Source of the DNA: Rhynchopus euleeides | Taxonomy: Eukaryota; Euglenozoa; Diplonemea; Diplonemida; Diplonemidae | Assembly (NCBI GenBank): GCA_963210315.1 | Contig: OY723258.1 | Span: 2,294,001 to 2,358,000 of the forward strand | Reading direction: 5' to 3' | DNA: 64,000 nt | Part shown: one piece after another, positions 9,664 to 20,622 of the stretch | Position numbering within the stretch: the stretch's first letter is position 1 | How the letters are laid out: each line of letters begins with the position of its first letter | Translations under genes and position numbers: made by a program | Notes under the pieces: model-generated | Seen by the model: only the letters and a program-made list of their open reading frames with translations | Databases searched by the model: none | Told to the model about the DNA's origin: nothing

Positions 9664-10471
9664 ATGACGGCGGCAAAGGAGCTTTTCTACAAAAAAAGAT
9701 GGCTCGTGATCCGGTACAACCTGGAGCATCACCTGATGCACGGTGACCGGGCGCTCCAGACGCCTAACATGCAGAAGTGGGCAGGTATGCTGATTCTCCT
9801 CACACACACTCTGCCAGACACTGCGGATGGATGCGTGCAATGCAATCAGGTGGCGCATTCCTGAAGTGTTGCCAGGCGTAGTTCTCAGCATAACTCATGC
9901 GTGCCTGCCTCTGCCGTGTGTGGGGCGTGATGGTTGTCTTGTGACATGCAAAAACCCACCCCGTAACACGCCCTGCAATCCTGTGATTTCACATCTTCGC
10001 ATCTTCCATCTTCCTGCAGGTGGTCTGACAACGCGGCTGCTGCATCACAGGGGTCATATGAACGGGTCTGCTGCCGACAAGCCTTACTGGGTCCGCACAT
10101 TCTTGCTGGGTTCGAAGAGACCAAACTACAACATGACCAACGTCGGTGATGGTGGTTCTCGCTCTTGGAAGTATGCGGGAGGGGAAGAGAGGGCCGTGCA
10201 GCCAATTTCATGCACATCACAAAACCCACACATGCGCGGGTAATCGAAGACCAAAGAAGACCCCCCCCCCCCCTCCCCCAACGAACAGCAGTTGTCTTTG
10301 TACTTACCTATCACCCCCTCCCCCATTGTTGTGTCCCCTCCCCCCCAGATTCTCTTCGGCACCGGAAACCACACCACACCTCACCACAGCCACTCCTGGC
10401 AGAGATACCGCGTGTCTGACGCCCAGGGGCACGAGCAGTTCCTCGACCTGCGTGGGCCCGAGCCGAGATAG
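9664..10471 (+). CDS. Small unrecognised protein, three exons (last junction unresolved)
   Basis: Exon 1 is 9664-9784 (MTAAKELFYKKRWLVIRYN...). Intron 9785-10019 is GTATGC...CAG. Exon 2 starts at 10020 and continues in frame (GGLTTRLLHHRGHMNG, PYWVRTFLLGSKRPN). A further GTATGC donor at 10171 and a C-rich acceptor ending at 10348 suggest exon 3 from 10349. The natural-looking reading of exon 3 (ILFGTGNHTTPHHSHSW... ending GPEPR, stop 10469-10471) is out of phase with that donor by one base. The strictly GT-AG splice instead gives a Ser/Thr/Pro-rich tail ending at 10475. Total length is about 130 residues. The basic, Trp/Tyr-rich composition would suit a mitoribosomal or respiratory-complex subunit, but I do not recognise it. 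Confidence 0.6.
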
Positions 10472-10952
10472 GTAAAAAAAACTGTCCTGCTGGCCTGCTC
10501 GTGCCAGCGGTGGCGCTGGCCTGGCCTGGTGGGATGTGGGTTGGTTGCAGCACGTTGGGTGTTGCGTGGGTTCCCCGCTGCCCTTACTGGGGCCAGGGCC
10601 TGGGTTGTGTCTGCACCCATGGCGTGCGGCGCGTGGTGTCGCCTCGATCTGCCGTGGAACGAACACACGGCTGTGCGAAGAAAGAGGCAACACGTGGGGG
10701 GTGCAAGGGTAGAACCCCGGATGAAACATTTGCCCCCCCCCCCCCTCCCCCTTCCAGCTGCCTTTTTTACATCCCACATCAACACTCGCAACTTTTCCTG
10801 CCTCATAATGACACAGGCACACAAACAGCAAGCCCGATCTCCTTCCACACGTTACCTCCCACCCCCACCCCCACCCCCACACAGGTGCCCTCCCTCCCTC
10901 ACAGAAGGCCCACACATTTACACGCGACACAGCCGCAACGGCTCTCGGGGTC
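10472..10952. other. Intergenic with long pyrimidine tract
   Basis: Contains a C-rich tract at 10731-10756 and CCCCCA repeats at 10859-10885, ending in CACACAG at 10884. That tract is a plausible 3' splice acceptor about 70 bp before the next start codon. No coding signal. Confidence 0.45.
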
Positions 10953-11543
10953 ATGGCCCCCTCAAGGCATCTCTCTGCTGTGGCGCTGCTGCTCCTTGCC
11001 TCCTGCATCCCAGCGAGCGCTGGCAGTAACGGCCCGACGGCGCACTTCCTGACACGCGACGTGAACCTCAACATGTCCTGCAGCGTGTGCGACATCGCAT
11101 TCGCGCTGTTCCACAAGAAGCTTCAGAAGGCCAGAAACTCTGTGATGAACCCCGACACCGACGAGGTTGATGAGGCAAAGGTGTCGCGCGTGGTTGAAGA
11201 TGTCATGACAAAGTCCTGCGCGCGCATCCGCAAGATGTACGCCCTGAGGTGGACACCCCGCGGAAACTCACCCCTGGAGTACGTCTTCCACAAGAAGCAC
11301 GAGGTGTCGCTCCATATGCAGGGGGCTGACACACAGCGCGAGTGGTCTGACCAGTTCCTGCACCACCGCTGCGACTGGCTGAAGGACAAATACCTTCTCG
11401 AGACCTCTATCAAGTATCGCCACCGCGAGGTTCCGCAGCCTGACTGCCCCATCAAGGAGTGCAAGGCAAGCGATGCCGAGGCGCAGGCCAAGGCCTCCTC
11501 AGAGCAGGCCGAGGAGGGTTCTGGCGAGAGCGAGGAGGAGTGA
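10953..11543 (+). CDS. Secreted/ER protein with CxxC motif, possibly Canopy/saposin-like
   Basis: 196 residues, single exon. A signal peptide is clear: MAPSRHLS, then the hydrophobic run AVALLLLASC and a small-residue cleavage site ASAG near residue 24. The mature part starts with a CxxC (MSCSVCDIAFALFHKKLQ), followed by helical segments with further cysteines (KSCARIRKMY, HHRCDWLKDKY, DCPIKECKA). The cysteine spacing recalls saposin-like or Canopy-family ER proteins, which are folding cofactors, but the match is by pattern only. The C-terminal 30 residues are Glu/Ser/Ala-rich and acidic, ending GESEEE, as in some luminal ER proteins. No KDEL-like signal is seen. Confidence 0.7.
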   Translation: MAPSRHLSAVALLLLASCIPASAGSNGPTAHFLTRDVNLNMSCSVCDIAFALFHKKLQKARNSVMNPDTDEVDEAKVSRVVEDVMTKSCARIRKMYALRWTPRGNSPLEYVFHKKHEVSLHMQGADTQREWSDQFLHHRCDWLKDKYLLETSIKYRHREVPQPDCPIKECKASDAEAQAKASSEQAEEGSGESEEE

Positions 11544-12167
11544 GGCAGGCTGCCCTGCGGTTTTGATTCTGCACCCACCTACCTCATGCCCACCTCCCCT
11601 GGCCAGCGCCAGATCTCCGACACAGCCTGACACAGCGAGCGAAAGGGGGGGTCAGGCGTTTGCGCTTCCGTTTTACTTTCGGCTGCACTGCGCCCCACAC
11701 CCTCGCGTTCCCTTACACCCACTCCGTTTTAACACTCTTCTGTGGCCTTGCTTTGCGCCCCCTGCCGGGAGCCTTTGCCTGCTTTGTTTCTGTCTTTGTT
11801 TTGCAACCTCCCTCTAACCCCCACCCCACCCCTCCTGGCGCCATTGCCAAATGGCGTCCAGATGACCGGCAGGGTGGGTGCCCACACTGCACAGCGGTCT
11901 ATATGCGAGAATTTGTGTGTGGGCGAGAGAGGCGTGATGCCAAAGTGATGCCCGCATGGGCCCACACCATTCGATCGGAAAGCCAAACGGCAAGGCGCCT
12001 TCCCCGCCCCCCTTTAGCGCTGTGCCATTTGCAGCTGTGGTTCATACCCATCACAATTACCTACCCCCTCCGCCCCCCTTGCTGTTGCCGTTTGTGTTGC
12101 TGCTGCTGTGTCGTCTCCACTTCACACCCACCAGGGCACCCCGCTGCCAGCGGGGAACGCGGTGGGC
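11544..12167. other. Intergenic and 5' flank with pyrimidine tract
   Basis: No conserved frame. The 3' part (12055-12133) is very pyrimidine-rich and ends CCACCAG at 12133, a good acceptor candidate 35 bp before the start of the PDZ/zinc gene. Confidence 0.45.
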
Positions 12168-15100
12168 ATGTCTGACCGCGATGTGATCCAAAAGCAGCTC
12201 GAGTCCCTGCTGAGCCTGCAGGCTGGGGGTGTGCCGAACCTCGAGGAGGCTATCAGAGATGCGGAAAGGAAACTCGTCCTTCTGAGCGGGCCCAGCAGTG
12301 CCGTGGGGTCGCCTGCACCGGCTCCGGCTCCGGCGCCAGGATCGGCGGGTGCGGCGGCAAGCACCTTCGCCGCAGGCATGCTGCCTGGGAACATGCAGCA
12401 GCTGCAGATGCAGCAGCTCCAGCAGCACCAGCAGCTCCAGCAGCAGCTGCTGCAGCACCAGCTGCAGCAGCCGCAGAACCAGCAGCTCCTTCAGATGCAG
12501 CTGCAGCAGCAGCTGCTGCAGCAATCGCTGGTGCCGCAGCTGCCCGGCGCCTTCGGTGCCGCAGGCTTCCCGATGCAGAAGAGCCCCCCCACGATGCAGC
12601 TGCAGCCGCCGGAGGGTGACGACGGCGGTGATGGTCAGCAGCAGGGTGTTGTGTCGACAGTGCGGTCCTGCACGCACAACAGCTGGGACAACGTGCGGAC
12701 TAAGAAGGGCCAGGTGTTCCTGCGGTGTCGCATCTGCGACTCGCAGTGGCGCACCCCTGTCGACAACTTGCAGCGGTGCACCATGTTTGCAGGGCCGCAA
12801 GGGTGTGACCTCGGGGATGCCTGCACCTACCTGCACCTGCATGCGCGAAAGCGCTCGCTTGCGGAGCGTGTGTCGGTGCACGGCTTTAACGTGTTGGACC
12901 GCGTGTCCGCCACAGAGAATGTGGATGCCTCTGGGCAGCCCAGCCCTGACAACTCGACTGCTGGAGCGGCACAGCTGATCCAGGGTATGCCAAGTCGGTA
13001 GGGTGGGGTGGGGTGGGGTGGGGTTGTTGGTTGTTGATGTTGCGTGCGGTAGCCACCCACCCGCTTTGATTTTATTTGCCCCTGCAGACAACTCGCCCAC
13101 GATGGCCGGAGGCCACAACATGCTGATGCAGCAGCAGCTTCTCATGGCACAGCAGCAGCTTCTCGCGCAACAACAGCAACAACAGCTGCTGGCGCAGAAC
13201 CAGCACGGCCTCCCCATGCAGCCTGCGCAGGACCTGCTGCTGCAGCAGCTGCAGATGCAGACCGCCCAGTCGGGTGGGGGTGTGTCGCCACGCTCTGCCA
13301 CCGGGCAGCAGTCTGCCCTGCAGGAGGCTATCTCTCAGGCACAGGCACCTGCCAAGGGGGAGTACGAGCTGGAGCCCTGCACACACAACGACTGGGACAA
13401 CGTCCGCACCAAGAAGGGACACGTCTTCATGAGGTGCCGCGAGTGCGAGCGGCAGTGGCGCACCCCTGTCGACTCCTTCGCGCGGTGTCAGGCCTTCATT
13501 GCGCCAGAGGGGTGCCCCAAGGGGCGTGCCTGCGAGCTGGTGCACCTCCACGCGAAGAAGCGCTCGTTGCAGGAGCGTGTGGCGAAGCACGGGACTGCAG
13601 TCCTGGAGAAGGCAGACTTCGGCGCCGGCAAGAAGGGCATCCACCCGACAACCCTCGCCTCCGTCGCCGCTGGCCTCAGCGAGGCCTCGGGGCCTGCCTC
13701 TATGGAGCCCTCCCCGCAGGGCACAGCCCCGGTCATCGCTGACATGCCGCTGCCGGCACCACCCGCACTCAGCACAGGTACCGACAGCCCGGCACCCTCC
13801 CCGTCCAACAAGGGCTCGGCACCCAAGGTGGTCACCGGGACCCAGCTGCACCAGACGATGCTGAAGGTGCGCCACACCCCTGGGGCGAGCGTCGGCATCA
13901 CGGTGAAGGGGCCCAATGTGATTAAGGTGGAGGCGGCGTCGCCTGCGGCGCTTGCGGGGTTCCGCGTGGGGATGATGGTGCGTGAGATCAACGGGACCCA
14001 GGTGGGGAGCAGCAGCACGAAGGCCATCGTGGGGGCGATCAAGGAGGCGTGGCTGATGGAGGAGGACATCGACATCCGTGTCGAGTTCGCGGTGGCGGTG
14101 CCGCAGCGCGAGGGGCGCGACATGGAGCACATGTCGGATGTGCTGAGCATGGGGGCCAGCACCGTGCCCCCCACCACGCCGCACGCGCCCACCATGGAGC
14201 AGAACGGGGAGGGGGCGGACCGCTTCGTGCCCCCGTGGCTGCTGTCGGGGGGTTCGGGCGCCGAGAACCGGTCTATGGGGAGCGAGGCCAACGTATGCCT
14301 GCCCCGAGGGAAAGGGGGGTGTCGGGTGGGGATCTTCAGGGTGTTTTGAAGTCCAGCAGCCAAAGAATCACCGGCTGTTTTAAGCCTTTTATGCATCCTC
14401 TTCGTGAAGGCGGTCCCGTATCCACACCCACCACCACCCGGCGATACAGGGCGTCGACATGATCCTCACTGTCGGGAAGATTGTGCCGAACGAGCCGCTC
14501 GGTGTGGTATGCATGTTGTCTGTGCCTCCCTTCTGTGTGTGTGTGGAGCTTCATGCTCATCAAGAGCAGGGGTGTGCCGTGCACCGCTCTAAGAGCTTCA
14601 TGCGTGCCTCTCTGTGCCTCCTCCGAACCCACCCCCGGTGCCACAGGCGGTGAAGGGTGATCGCGTGACGAAGGTTGCTCCGAGCAGCGCTGCCGCAAGG
14701 GCAGGGCTGCAGGAGGGCATGCGCATTGTGGCTGTCAACGGCACCGCGACGGGGCACACGTCAGAGGCGGTGACCGCGAGTGTGCGGGATGCGTGGCTGT
14801 CGGGGCAGGAGATGCAGCTGCACGTCCGCAGTGCAGGGAGCACGTCGCACCCGCCTCCCCTGGAGGCCAGCATCAGCGACGGCCGCTCAGAGGGTGGCCA
14901 GTCGCACTACTCCGCCTACTCGTACCACTCGCAGACGGGTTCGCAGAACGGCTCCCACTCGCCGTACAACATGGAGAACGACACCAACCTGTCGGGCTCC
15001 TTCCCCCCTCTCGGCAAGTCCGACGGGTCCGAGCTGTCGCGCCGCATGTCGGACAACGAGGACAGCAAGGTCATCGTGGTGCGGCGCTCCACCCCGCAGG

Positions 15101-16371
15101 AGCCCTTCGGTGCGGTATGCCTGCCGTTGCGGGTTGTGCTGTGCGCAAGGGGTGCCGGGTTCCTGCTGGGTACAGCAAGGCACCCTGGTGGGGCAGGGCG
15201 GGGGCCACCGTGATTCGCTGGACACACCACCACCACCACCACCACCATCTTACAGCGCGTGAAGGGCAACACCATCAGCTTTGTGGAGGAGAACAGCTGC
15301 GCCTCGCTTGCGGGGCTCATGGAAGGTATGCACTTTGCAATCCTGGCACCACCCAACACCTGCACCTTCGCCCCTCCCCAGGCGAGAGGGTGTACAGCGA
15401 ATCTTGTCCAGCATCCATCATTCCCCCCTTCCCCCCCCCCCTCTTCTGTTGCGATTCGGCAGGCCTCACGCCCCTCACCCCCCACAGGCATGACGGTGAT
15501 GTGTGTCAATGGGAAGTCTGTCGGGCGCCAGAGCCTCGCGGTTGTTACTGCGATTCGGAGCGCGTGGTCGCAGGAGGCCCCTATGGAGCTGACCGTGCGG
15601 CAGTACAACGGCGACGCCTGCTCTGTCGGAAGCGGTGTTGGCAGCACGACCTCCTCGCGGCGAAGCCTTCTCGACAGGCACAACGACAGGCGTGGCGACT
15701 GCAGCAGCAGAGGGTCTGAGGTGGACAGCAACGCGTCTGACGTGCCCTTCAACTCGCACGATGTGGTGCAGCTCTACCACGACGACGAGCTGGCGCCCTG
15801 GCGCCGCTTCCTCATCACCGACACAGATGCGTGTGTGCGGGGGTGGCAGGACAGGCCCTACGAGCTGGAGGGGCTCCACTCCCAGCTGATGTACTCCTAC
15901 CTGATCCGCACACCCCACAGAGGCTTCCGCAACGGGTCTGTTGTGACTGCCAACTTCGAGCGTGATGCGTACTTCTATGCGTTCTTCTCCAACGCGGCGT
16001 CGCGTTCCGGCGGGTTCGACCAGCTGCTGAAGGACGACAACTGGAGTGAGGTGCCCTCAGGCATGTCGTGGTCAGGCACGTCTGCCGCAGCTGCAGGGTT
16101 GTGCCTGCTGCGGAGGCGTGTCAGCCCTGGGGACCAGGTGGTCTTCCCCTCGATTACATCAGGGAATGCGGCCATCGGGTTCTTCGTGTCGCCGCTGGAT
16201 GACGACGGCGAGTCTGTGATGATCCCGCCCCAGGCATTCGACCACTCTGTTTCGCACGTCGCACAGGCGCGCAGCTCAACCGTTCCGCCCCCGCCTGCGA
16301 AGCGCACGCAGATCCGGTCCAGCACGCTCACCCCCAAAAAGCATGCAGCAACCGCAGTATCAGAAAGCTAG
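12168..16371 (+). CDS. Multidomain protein: two zinc cassettes, poly-Gln, three PDZ domains
   Basis: Six exons (12168-12984, 13088-14292, 14450-14506, 14647-15114, 15256-15325, 15488-16371) join in frame to 1166 residues. All five donors are GTATGC. Order: Gln/Leu/Met-rich tract (about 75-130); zinc cassette 1 (168-238); second Gln-rich tract; zinc cassette 2 (370-440); PDZ1 (530-610); PDZ2 (675-755); PDZ3 (835-910); then a Ser-rich linker and an unrecognised C-terminal beta-rich domain. Each zinc cassette has CTHN.WDNVRTKKG, RCR.C, QWRTPVD, a CCCH-like set of cysteines (GC..G..C) and HLHA.KRS. The PDZ domains show GLQEGMRIVAVNG-type carboxylate loops. Exon 3 is only 57 nt and carries PDZ2's first strands. 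The role is inferred as an RNA- or protein-binding scaffold. The DNA repeats of Gln codons are CAG. Confidence 0.88.
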
Positions 16372-16810
16372 AAAGCGTGGAGAGAGAAGGGTAGGGGGGA
16401 GGGCACGTGCCGTTTCCGTTGGCTGAAGCTTCAGGGGATAATTCAGCAGCACGGCAGCGGCACACTGCCAAGGCCTTGAGGGGGGCGGGGGGAGACAGAG
16501 GGAATGGCCCGGGCGTGTCGAGTGTGTCCAGTCGTAGTGTCGCGCGCTGTGGGGGTGGGGTGGGGGGGGAGGGGCGGCCGCAGCTCCCCGTCTCCCACGC
16601 CGGGCGATCCATGTTTTCGTGGCGGTCGGGGGGGCGGTGGTGTGGGAGGGAGAGGGGGGGGGGGTAGCTTCTTTTCTGGCAAGGTGTGCAAATGGGGTGG
16701 GGGGGTGTGTGGCTGTGGGGTGTTGAGAGTGCGTGCATCTTTCGGTTTCAAATCGTGGGTGGTGGGGTGGGGGTAGTTCCTCGATCCTGGGGCCCACACC
16801 GCCGACGACC

Positions 16811-16843
<33 letters not shown>

Positions 16844-18664
16844 ATTTTCCCCCCCCTCCCCCGCCCCCCCGCCTGCGTGATCCCTGCACGGCGCAGCCGT
16901 CCATCCTTCCCTCATTTCAAGAAGAGTAGAAGATAAAAACGTACTGCCCCCTTTCGGTTCTGTTTTTGCCATTGACGAGGTCACACGAGGTCACTTTCCC
17001 TCGAAATCGACACCACACACGCTTCCCACCCCCCACCCTCCTCCAAGAAGGTAAAACAATCTCCCGCACCCTCACACGGGAAGAATATGGACCATGGTCG
17101 CAAAAAGAAAATCACAAAAATTAGCAAACCCTTCCCAGCTGTCATCCTCAGGGGGGTTGTGGTTTCTCGCTGCATACTTAAACACCCCGCGCCTTTGGGC
17201 GTTCGCAAAACACCCCTGACGCCCCACCCCCCGAGTGTAGCACTAGATCTCGGACACATGCCTCCAAGTCAGCGGCTCAGCAGGCGCACACATTCCGCAC
17301 AAAGAGTCGGCTGAAAAGACGTCCAAAATCAGCCCTGTCACGCTTTTAGGAGGCAGGAAAGGATGGATGTGCGAGTGAGTGGACCCTCAGAGAGTCGCAC
17401 CTCTGCTCTGTTTCCCTCGCCGTGTTGATATGTATTTTCCGCACAGCAAGCAACCTTTTGTCTCGGGAACAAAGAAGGGTGACAAAAGAAAAAAAGGGTG
17501 TCGTGCGGCTGCACGCAGCGCACGATTTGCACGCAACCGCCCCCCCCTCTCTCTCTCTCTCTTACGAACACTTGAAGGCGTGCTGCTAGGCAAGAGTGAT
17601 GATCCCTTCAGGCTCCAGCCAACCAATCAAGTGACAGCCAAATCACACACACCCTCGCCTCTCTCTTGCAGTTCTTATGGGCCTTTCTTTTATTCTGCAT
17701 CGCGGCCTCCCGCCCGACAGGGCGGGAGGCGGCCGTGCCGTCTTTTCGGGGGCCACTTGGAGCGAGTGTGGGCGGCCCTCCCCGCCCACCGGAGGGGGTG
17801 GTACACCCACCCACTTCGAACAGCAGGGGGGACAGCCCACCGCATCCTCCGCTCCGCTGCCGCTCCAGAGCCCCCTCGCGCCCGCCCTGCACCCTACCAC
17901 CCCGCTGCTCCTGGGTTTACACGGTGGTCTCCCGTACGTCAAGCTATACTTTGGGTGGGTTTTAGTTTGAGCGGCACGGCGCACTCATCGACGAGATAAC
18001 TAGTTGTCTGACGAGTGGGCTCACAACAGATGTGCCTAAGGAGTAGCCCCACGAGGGCTTGCTCTTGACTTTCGGGTGATCGGCTCGTTCAGATTGCTAG
18101 TTTTTCAAAAAAAAAAGATACACCACGAGTCAACTAGAAACATGGTCGCCATGGGGAGGTCAACCCCCAGAACTCGGCAGCCTGGCACCCGCTTTCGGGG
18201 TCGGACTGTTTCTGCTATTTTGGGGGTTGGCCCCGCTCAGACTGTCCCACAAGGATTCCCCCATCCTCATCCCTGCCTCCAAAACAGCTCGAGCAAACAC
18301 AGCACCGGATCTCGAGGCCACTCGGAGGGGGTGGGGGGGAGAGACGGGGGGGTGCCGACTCTCTGTGCCCGACTTGCTGCCGTCAGGCTGGCCCCTCCCA
18401 GACTGCCGCTCTGCTATTTTGGTGTTTTTTGTGTGTTGTTTCGCACGCCCCCAGTGCGAGCGGCAGGGAGAAGTCACATTTCACCCCAGCAGCGCAAGCA
18501 AGCCAAAACGGTGCTCGATATGCTAACCCCACCCTTCACCCTCCTCAGGGAGGGGGTGCGATCATCTTTTCAGAGAGCGAAGGCAAAAAAATACCGGCAA
18601 CTGAACAGGCGTGTATCTATTTCACGGAATGAAAATAGGAATTTGGGGAAAAAATATTTTTTTG
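16372..18664. other. Intergenic, low-complexity, with (CTG)n
   Basis: G-rich runs at 16470-16720, an uninterrupted (CTG)8 run from 16810 followed by GT repeats, and CT repeats at 17545-17562. Around 18450-18575 there is a diverged stretch (CCAAAACGGTGCTC, ACCCCACCCTTCACC, GGGGGTGCGATC) resembling the A-repeat of the retroelement that starts at 18973. No conserved gene is visible on either strand. Confidence 0.45.
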
Positions 18665-18972
18665 CACTATTTTTTTTGCACTTTTTTCCTTTGGATTTTA
18701 TTGTGACCCTACTTGGTATTGGTCGAAAATTTTATGTTCCCGGTCTTGGATGTGCTCAAACATTCAAAAGAACACATTTTCCGGGTGCAAAAAAAATTTG
18801 CACCCGGGGGTGGGTATGGGGGTGGGTCTGGGGGTGGTGGTCACTATTTTTTTGCACTGTTTTCCTTTGGATTTTCTTGTGACCCTACTTGGTATTGGCA
18901 GAAAATTTTTATGTTCCCAGTCTTGGATGTGCTCAAACAGTCAAAAGAACACATTTTCCGGATGCAAAATTT
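18665..18972 (+). repeat. Two tandem copies of an about 180 bp AT-rich repeat
   Basis: Copy 1 begins at about 18665 and copy 2 at about 18843. Both read TTTTGCAC..TTTTTCCTTTGGATTTT, GTGACCCTACTTGGTATTGG, ATGTTCCC.GTCTTGGATG and GAACACATTTTCCGG. After copy 1 comes TGCAAAAAAAATTTGCACC; after copy 2 the retroelement interrupts the equivalent site. The lost right part, GCACCTGGGGGTGG, resumes at 23783. Confidence 0.85.
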
Positions 18973-19113
18973 TTTTTAAGCACACTCGTGTGAGCGGAAA
19001 GCGCCCCACCACAGCTGCAACCAAACGTGCTCTATACACTAACCCCACCCTTCATCAGGCTCAGGGTGTGATCAGTTCAGGGTTTTGTGTGTAGAAGCGT
19101 CAACGCAACAAAC
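18973..19113 (+). repeat. Left split direct repeat A1
   Basis: 141 bp, identical by eye to A2 at 23591-23731. Starts TTTTTAAGCACACTCGTGTG, which contains a short hairpin, and ends in the A/B overlap segment ...GCGTCAACGCAACAAAC. Confidence 0.9.
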
Positions 19114-19269
19114 TATCAAGCAGGCGAGAGAATCAAGAGGGGGGCAAGAGTGACAGAAGCGGACAGAGTACGCCGAGCTGCGTGGTTGTTCTGAAGAGAG
19201 AGGGACAGTAACTACGCCGTGCGTAACTACGGGCTGAGGGAGTACGCCGAGCTGCGCGTATTTTGAGGT

Positions 19270-19549
19270 CAGAGAGGGACAGTAACTACGCCGAGCTGCG
19301 TGTATCTTACAGAGAGGGGCAGTAACAACGCCGTGCTGCGTGTAACAAACAGAGAGGGACAGTAACTACGCCGAGCTGCGTGTATCTTACAGAGAGGGAC
19401 AGTAACAACGCCGTGCTGCGTGTAACAAACAGAGAGGGACAGTAACTACGCCGAGCTGCGTGTATCTTACAGAGAGGGACAGTAACAACGCCGTGCTGCG
19501 TGTAACAAACAGAGAGGGACAGTAACTACGCCGAGCTGCGTAACAGAGA
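19270..19549 (+). repeat. Seven exact-period 40 bp repeats in the retroelement leader
   Basis: Units start at 19270, 19310, 19350, 19390, 19430, 19470 and 19510, and end two bases before the gag ATG. Two types alternate (CAACTACGCCGAGCTGCG versus ACAACGCCGTGCTGCG with different tails), giving an 80 bp higher-order unit. Degenerate copies extend upstream to about 19165. Confidence 0.93.
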
Positions 19550-19551
19550 AG

Positions 19552-20622
19552 ATGGCCACTCTGGATTGGGACACCCTGAAGGTTCCCGACCCCGCCCACC
19601 CCGACAACGAGCCAGCAGAGCGTCGCCCCGAGTGCATATTCGAAACCTGCAATACAACGCACACAGCCAGGACCGCATTCAGCTGCCACGACTGCGGTGG
19701 GACCACGGTCAGGACGTGCATGAGAGAGCACATCCCGGCGCACATCGTCCCCGAATGGCTCGAGGGCGCAGGGGACAGGGGCTGGGTGTGCCCCGAGTGC
19801 GCATGGGTCCGGCAGGCGGTCGACGAGGAGACCGCGGCGGACCTGGCAGCAGGGGCGGGCGAGCTAGGCGAGGACGGGGAGTACAGCGAGGCGGACAGCC
19901 AGAGTGGCACGGGCCTCCAGCACAGGGACGCACACCACCCCGCCGACTCGAACACCGATCTCCGCGTGGCGAACTCGCTGGAGTACCTGCTGAAGTTGAC
20001 AGGCCGGCTGGAGAAGGAGCAGAAGGAGCTGAAGAAGACCGTGGAGACGCAGGCGAAGCAGATCGCCACTCTGCAGAAGGCGCTGCAGCGGACGGAGGCC
20101 GAGCTGCCCGCTGACTTCTCCGCCCACATCGTGTCGACCTGGGGATCGTCGATCGCCACTGCCCCCGGACGCAGGTTGGTGAAAGCTGAGGTATCCCGGG
20201 TTTTCCGACAGGCGGAGCTCAGCGATGCCCCGAGTTCACCGGACTGGCAACACCAGCTCATCCAGGCCTTCGACTCTCTGTTTCAGACAATGGGGCTGAT
20301 CCGCGACGACGACGATCCGGACCGGTTTATCGAGGCCCTTCACAAGACAATCGTCGCTATGAACTCACACTTTCTCCTGAAGGGGCGAGCGGGCGCCCGC
20401 CTCTACCTGGCAAAGGCGAAGATTATGGACCCAGCGAAGTACGATGCGGTGGCACACGGGCGCCTACTCCGGGAGGGGCGGGCCACGCAGGACGACACGC
20501 AGGAGAGGCGGGCCGCGTTTCAGGAGCGGTTCCTGCAGGAGCGTAACACGCAGGACCGCCCCGCGCCCTACTCGGGAAAGGGCCACCACAAAGGACGGGG
20601 GGGGAAAGGCAAGCGACAGTGA
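19552..20622 (+). CDS. Gag-like ORF1 of the retroelement
   Basis: 356 residues from the ATG that follows the 40 bp repeats. Residues 23-90 carry a Cys/His cluster (CIFETC, SCHDC, TCMREH, VCPEC) with the spacing of a RING/PHD-type zinc finger. An acidic stretch follows, and residues about 140-185 form a strong coiled coil (YLLKLTGRLEKEQKELKK). The C-terminus is basic and Gly-rich (GKGHHKGRGGKGKRQ), as expected for nucleic-acid binding. The frame ends in a single TGA (20620-20622), after which the same frame is open into the recombinase. Function inferred from position and composition. Confidence 0.8.
   Translation: MATLDWDTLKVPDPAHPDNEPAERRPECIFETCNTTHTARTAFSCHDCGGTTVRTCMREHIPAHIVPEWLEGAGDRGWVCPECAWVRQAVDEETAADLAAGAGELGEDGEYSEADSQSGTGLQHRDAHHPADSNTDLRVANSLEYLLKLTGRLEKEQKELKKTVETQAKQIATLQKALQRTEAELPADFSAHIVSTWGSSIATAPGRRLVKAEVSRVFRQAELSDAPSSPDWQHQLIQAFDSLFQTMGLIRDDDDPDRFIEALHKTIVAMNSHFLLKGRAGARLYLAKAKIMDPAKYDAVAHGRLLREGRATQDDTQERRAAFQERFLQERNTQDRPAPYSGKGHHKGRGGKGKRQ

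Noticed and set aside
19270..19549. CRISPR-like array
   Set aside because: Units are contiguous with no unique spacers, and the host is a eukaryote; it is the retroelement leader.
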